In this document: positions 6,590-9,100 of the stretch, piece by piece | Layout: each line of letters starts with the position of its first letter | Position numbering within the stretch: position 1 is the stretch's first letter | Assembly (NCBI GenBank): GCA_019242435.1 | Contig: JAFAVN010000569.1 | Coordinates: forward strand, 1 to 9,100 | From: Verrucomicrobiota bacterium | Lineage (GTDB): Bacteria; Verrucomicrobiota; Verrucomicrobiia; Chthoniobacterales; JAFAMB01 | Length of the DNA stretch: 9,100 nt | Reading direction: 5' to 3' | The notes under the pieces: generated by a model | Databases searched by the model: none | What the model was told of the DNA's origin: nothing | What the model saw: only the letters and a program-made list of their open reading frames with translations | Position numbers and translations under genes: made by a program

Positions 6590-7633
6590 CTAGCGTTTGT
6601 GGGCGTCCGCGTCCAACGCTGCTTTCACGGTCTCTTCGATTTCGGCGTAAAGTTTTTGATCTGCTTTCAATGAGTCCTTTGCTGCATCCCGCCCTTGGGC
6701 AAGTTGTTGCCCCTTGTATGAAATCCAAGAGCCACGTTTTTCCAGTATGTTCTTTTCGAGAGCCAGGTCGAGCAATGCTCCAACATTCGAGATGCCCTCG
6801 TTATACATGATGTCGAATTCGGCTTCGGTAAACGGCGGAGCCACTTTGTTCTTAACAACCTTAATCTTCGTTCGGTTCCCAACCACCGTGCCGTCGGTCT
6901 GCTTGATAGCGCTGATCCGGCGAATATCTACTCGGACGCTCGAATAAAACTTTAGCGCCTTGCCGCCCGGCGTGGTCTCCGGGTTCCCAAACATGACCCC
7001 GATTTTTTCGCGGATCTGATTGGTAAAAACGCAGCAGGTTCGCGCCTTGGAAATGAGAGCTGTTAACTTTCGTAAAGCGGCGCTCATCAACCGAGCTTGT
7101 GCGCCCACGGTAGCGTCGCCGATCTCGCCTTCCAGCTCGGCCTTCGTGACTAACGCAGCAACCGAATCGACAACGATCACGTCTAGTGCATTGGAACGAA
7201 TCAAGGTCTCACAAATCCGGAGCGCTTCCTCACCGGAGCTCGGTTGCGACACTAGCAGGTCGTCCAGGTTAACGCCGAGCCGGCGGGCGTACTGCGGGTC
7301 GAGTGCGTGCTCTACGTCGATGAATCCGGCTAGGCCGCCCTGTTTCTGAGCGCGCGCTATAACGGTCAGTGTAAGTGTTGTTTTTCCAGACGATTCCGGC
7401 CCAAAGATCTCGACAACCCGGCCGCGCGGAAAGCCCCCAACTCCTAACGCGCGATCGATCAAAATATTTCCAGTGGGAATAACTTCGACGGGCATTACTC
7501 GGTCGTCGCCGAGTCGCATGATGGCGCCCTCGCCGTAATCTTTGGCGATCTGTTGCAATGCTAATTCCAGGTTTCTCTTTCGAGCGGCGTGAGCAGGATC
7601 AACCGTTTGCACGTCAGAGTTTTTAGCAGCCAT
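6590..7633 (-). CDS. recA: RecA recombinase
   Basis: Predicted 347-residue ATP-dependent strand-exchange protein that forms filaments on single-stranded DNA, drives homologous recombination and stimulates LexA self-cleavage. The Walker A motif GPESSGKTT is at 78-86 and Walker B VIVVDS at 152-157. Loop L1 lies around 165-180 (EGEIGDATVGAQAR). Loop L2, from NQIREKIGVMFGNPETTPGG (205-224), is intact. The acidic C-terminal tail (ADADAHKR) is short. Length is normal, with no intein or frameshift. The frame stays open to 7765, but the added 44 residues do not resemble any RecA N-terminus, so ATG 7633 is chosen. No Shine-Dalgarno precedes it; instead a 15-bp palindrome occupies that zone. alaS follows 140 bases downstream on the same strand. 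The valine- and arginine-rich L2 flank (KALKFYSSVRVDIRR) resembles Verrucomicrobiota RecA as I remember it, which is an inference. Confidence 0.98.
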   Translation of the reverse strand: MAAKNSDVQTVDPAHAARKRNLELALQQIAKDYGEGAIMRLGDDRVMPVEVIPTGNILIDRALGVGGFPRGRVVEIFGPESSGKTTLTLTVIARAQKQGGLAGFIDVEHALDPQYARRLGVNLDDLLVSQPSSGEEALRICETLIRSNALDVIVVDSVAALVTKAELEGEIGDATVGAQARLMSAALRKLTALISKARTCCVFTNQIREKIGVMFGNPETTPGGKALKFYSSVRVDIRRISAIKQTDGTVVGNRTKIKVVKNKVAPPFTEAEFDIMYNEGISNVGALLDLALEKNILEKRGSWISYKGQQLAQGRDAAKDSLKADQKLYAEIEETVKAALDADAHKR

Positions 7634-7638
7634 GGTTG

Positions 7639-7653
7639 TCGAGACTGTCTCGA
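7639..7653. promoter_or_regulatory. Perfect 15-bp palindrome just upstream of the recA start
   Basis: TCGAGAC-T-GTCTCGA has 7-bp arms and a single central base, covering positions -6 to -20 relative to the recA ATG, exactly where a ribosome binding site would be. It may be a repressor operator, possibly for SOS control, or an RNA hairpin (TCGAG-ACAGT-CTCGA) over the initiation region. It does not match the E. coli CTGT-N8-ACAG or Bacillus GAAC-N4-GTTC LexA boxes. The rest of the gap to qor (7654-7831) holds only a lone GAACA (7770-7774). Confidence 0.5.
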
Positions 7654-7831
7654 AATTTTCAGTCGATATCAACCTCTGAATGGCTGTGGTAAGAGATTGG
7701 TTAAGCACGCGGACTTGTTTCATGCTCGTGCTCGCAGGTAGAGGCGAGTGTCCCATCCGGAACACCAGCAGCGGATCGTTTTCAGCGGCTTCGTTGGGAC
7801 AGTCGCCGCTACCTGAGCCGAGGACACCCGC

Positions 7832-8800
7832 TCACTCCACCTCGATCAAAAGCTTACCGGTGGTGGCTCTGGATTCCAAATCCCGGTGCGCCTGTGCGAC
7901 CTCTCTCAGCGGATAACGTCTCTCGATCCGAACCCGGAGGCTGCCGTCCCCGACCCATCCCAATACTTGGGCCGCCCGGGCCAATAATTCTTGTCGCTCG
8001 GCAGTATAGTGCGCCAGACTTGGTCTGGTCAGAAAGAGCGATCCTTTCTCGGACAACACGATCGGGTCGATCGACGGCACTTTGCCGCTGGACTGCCCGA
8101 ATAGAATCAGCATCCCTCGCGGGCGCAAAACCTCAAGATCCCCTTGATAGGTATTTAGGCCGACCGAATCATAAACGACGTTGATACCCTTTCCACCGGT
8201 CAATTCTTTTACTGGGGGAACGAAGTCCTCGTCCCTATATAAGATGGTCTCATCCGCCCCCGCTTCTTTGGCGAGGGCTGCCTTCTCCTTAGTCGAAACA
8301 GTGGTGTAAACCGTGGCACCTTTCTTTTTCAGCATCTGAATGAGCAGGAGCCCGGTACCGCCTGCCCCGGCATGGACCAGGGCGATATCACCCGCTTTAA
8401 CCGGGAACGTGGTTTGTGAGAGATAATGCGCCGTCATGCCCTGCAGCAGCACGGCAGCAGCCGAATCAAAGCCGACGTTATCTGGGATCGCTACCAACCG
8501 GACCGCCGGCACGACCGCGAACTCAGCATTCGCGCCCGGAGTCATGGTCCAGGCGACACGCGTGCCTGGGGCAAGATCAGCACCCGGCCCGTTTTTCTCG
8601 ACGATGCCGGCACCTTCAACCCCGGTCGTGAAAGGCAGACTCATTTTGTAGAGACCAGTCCTTTGATAAACATCAACGTAATTCACTCCGGCCGCCTTAA
8701 CGCGCACGAGAGCCTGGTTCTCACCTGGTTCGGGTAGAGATGTTTCGTCGCACTGCAAGACTTCCGGCCCACCGAATTTGTGAATGCGGATCGCTTTCAT
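7832..8800 (-). CDS. qor: Zinc-independent NADPH:quinone oxidoreductase (MDR family)
   Basis: Predicted 322-residue soluble medium-chain dehydrogenase/reductase, close to E. coli QorA in length and layout. The catalytic GroES-like domain starts MKAIRIHKFGGPEVL, followed by AAGVNYVDVYQRTGLY (36-51), the QOR substrate-site block. The Rossmann nucleotide loop is HAGAGGTG (143-150). VVYDSVG (208-214), EKGSLFLTRPSL (251-262) and LESRATTGKLLI (308-319) are QOR-type C-terminal signatures. No structural or catalytic zinc-binding cysteine cluster is seen, as expected for this subfamily. It probably reduces quinones or other electrophilic carbonyls using NADPH, protecting against redox or xenobiotic stress. 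ATG 8800 opens the conserved N-terminus directly and abuts a TetR-type palindrome, suggesting substrate-inducible repression. recA lies 198 bases downstream. Confidence 0.93.
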   Translation of the reverse strand: MKAIRIHKFGGPEVLQCDETSLPEPGENQALVRVKAAGVNYVDVYQRTGLYKMSLPFTTGVEGAGIVEKNGPGADLAPGTRVAWTMTPGANAEFAVVPAVRLVAIPDNVGFDSAAAVLLQGMTAHYLSQTTFPVKAGDIALVHAGAGGTGLLLIQMLKKKGATVYTTVSTKEKAALAKEAGADETILYRDEDFVPPVKELTGGKGINVVYDSVGLNTYQGDLEVLRPRGMLILFGQSSGKVPSIDPIVLSEKGSLFLTRPSLAHYTAERQELLARAAQVLGWVGDGSLRVRIERRYPLREVAQAHRDLESRATTGKLLIEVE

Positions 8801-8816
8801 TTGACTGTTCAGTCAA
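8801..8816. promoter_or_regulatory. TetR-type operator palindrome adjoining the qor start codon
   Basis: TTGACTG-TT-CAGTCAA has perfect 7-bp arms around a 2-base centre and ends at the base immediately before the qor ATG. The 7-2-7 geometry and TTGAC half-site resemble the E. coli RutR box (TTGACCA-NN-TGGTCAA), a TetR-family operator. A bound repressor would cover the initiation region. A half-site-like TTGACCA lies about 20 bases further upstream (8842-8836, minus). No tetR gene is in the window. Confidence 0.55.
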
Positions 8817-8928
8817 CTCGCACGCGGCTGCTACCTGGTCAAGACAGATTCAGCGGAGTGGATCCCCAATCCGGAGCGGCCGCCGGAGCCAGCAGCAGGT
8901 GACGGAGTAAACTTCTCCACAAAACACG

Positions 8929-8956
8929 AAGCCCGCCCGCTTGCGCGGGCGGGCTT
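8929..8956 (-). terminator. Rho-independent terminator after hsp20
   Basis: Perfect 12-bp stem AAGCCCGCCCGC / GCGGGCGGGCTT with a 4-base loop. It lies 29 bases beyond the Hsp20 stop codon and is followed on the minus strand by CGTGTTTT, a short T-run. The plus-strand side has no T-run, so it serves the minus-strand hsp20 transcript. The remaining bases to the qor start (8817-8928) show no gene. Confidence 0.8.
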
Positions 8957-8985
8957 ATGACCTACCCCACCGATGCCACTTTTGA

Positions 8986-9100
8986 TTACACCAACTCAAT
9001 CCGCCGTGGTTTCAGCCTTTCGGCCTTTGGCAGATTGACTGTCAAAACGCCCTGCTCAATGCGGGCAGAAATCTTTGCCGTATCGATCGATGGGTCGAGT
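8986..9100 (-). CDS. Small heat-shock protein Hsp20, C-terminal end (partial)
   Basis: The last 37 codons of a minus-strand gene cut by the window edge, ending in TAA at 8986-8988. The peptide contains ISARIEQGVLTVNLPKAE, the final beta-strands of the alpha-crystallin domain (G-V-L-T-V-xLPK), then KPRRIEL, a C-terminal I-x-L tail that docks between subunits in oligomers. Such proteins are ATP-independent holdases that bind unfolding clients in the cytoplasm. The start, promoter and N-terminal arm lie outside the window. Its own strong terminator isolates it from qor. Confidence 0.9.
   Translation of the reverse strand, partial: LDPSIDTAKISARIEQGVLTVNLPKAERLKPRRIELV

Noticed and set aside
7749..7801. 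7-bp inverted repeat TGTCCCA/TGGGACA between qor and recA
   Set aside because: Arms are short and 39 bases apart; such pairs are expected by chance at this length.
9034..9044. TTGACTGTCAA palindrome resembling the qor operator
   Set aside because: It lies inside conserved Hsp20 coding sequence (VLTVNL) and has different arm and centre lengths.

Overview
This is an ordinary bacterial chromosomal window of moderate GC content. All the clear protein genes and the tRNA lie on the minus strand, so transcription runs from high to low coordinates. The RecA sequence, the recA-alaS adjacency without recX, the YhaM-type OB/HD protein and the near absence of Shine-Dalgarno sequences suggest a soil-type Verrucomicrobiota (Spartobacteria-like) genome. 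That is inference from memory of these families and was not checked by any search.

Layout from the right, in the direction of transcription. The window opens with the C-terminus of a small heat-shock protein (Hsp20) and its strong hairpin terminator (8929-8956). Next comes a zinc-independent quinone oxidoreductase (qor), whose start codon directly abuts a 16-bp TetR-type palindrome. recA follows, with a second perfect palindrome just before its start. Downstream are alaS and a small DUF1232 (YkvA-like) gene that touches alaS at its stop codon; these three probably form one cluster. A tRNA-Val(GAC) gene with an encoded CCA end separates this group from a Gfo/Idh/MocA oxidoreductase. About 660 bp of repeat-rich non-coding DNA follows (1135-1796). 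The last gene is a YhaM-like OB-fold/HD-domain nuclease.

The genes are mostly housekeeping: DNA repair and recombination (RecA), translation (AlaRS, tRNA-Val), RNA turnover (YhaM-like) and redox or sugar metabolism (Qor, Gfo/Idh/MocA). I see no phage, IS transposase, CRISPR array or defence island. The points worth a second look are non-coding: a cluster of four GCTCC-N3/4-GGAGC hairpins, with the outer two forming an inverted REP-like pair; three direct repeats just upstream of the YhaM-like promoter; start-codon-proximal palindromes at recA and qor; and SD-less, possibly leaderless, starts. I found no convincing new multi-gene system.
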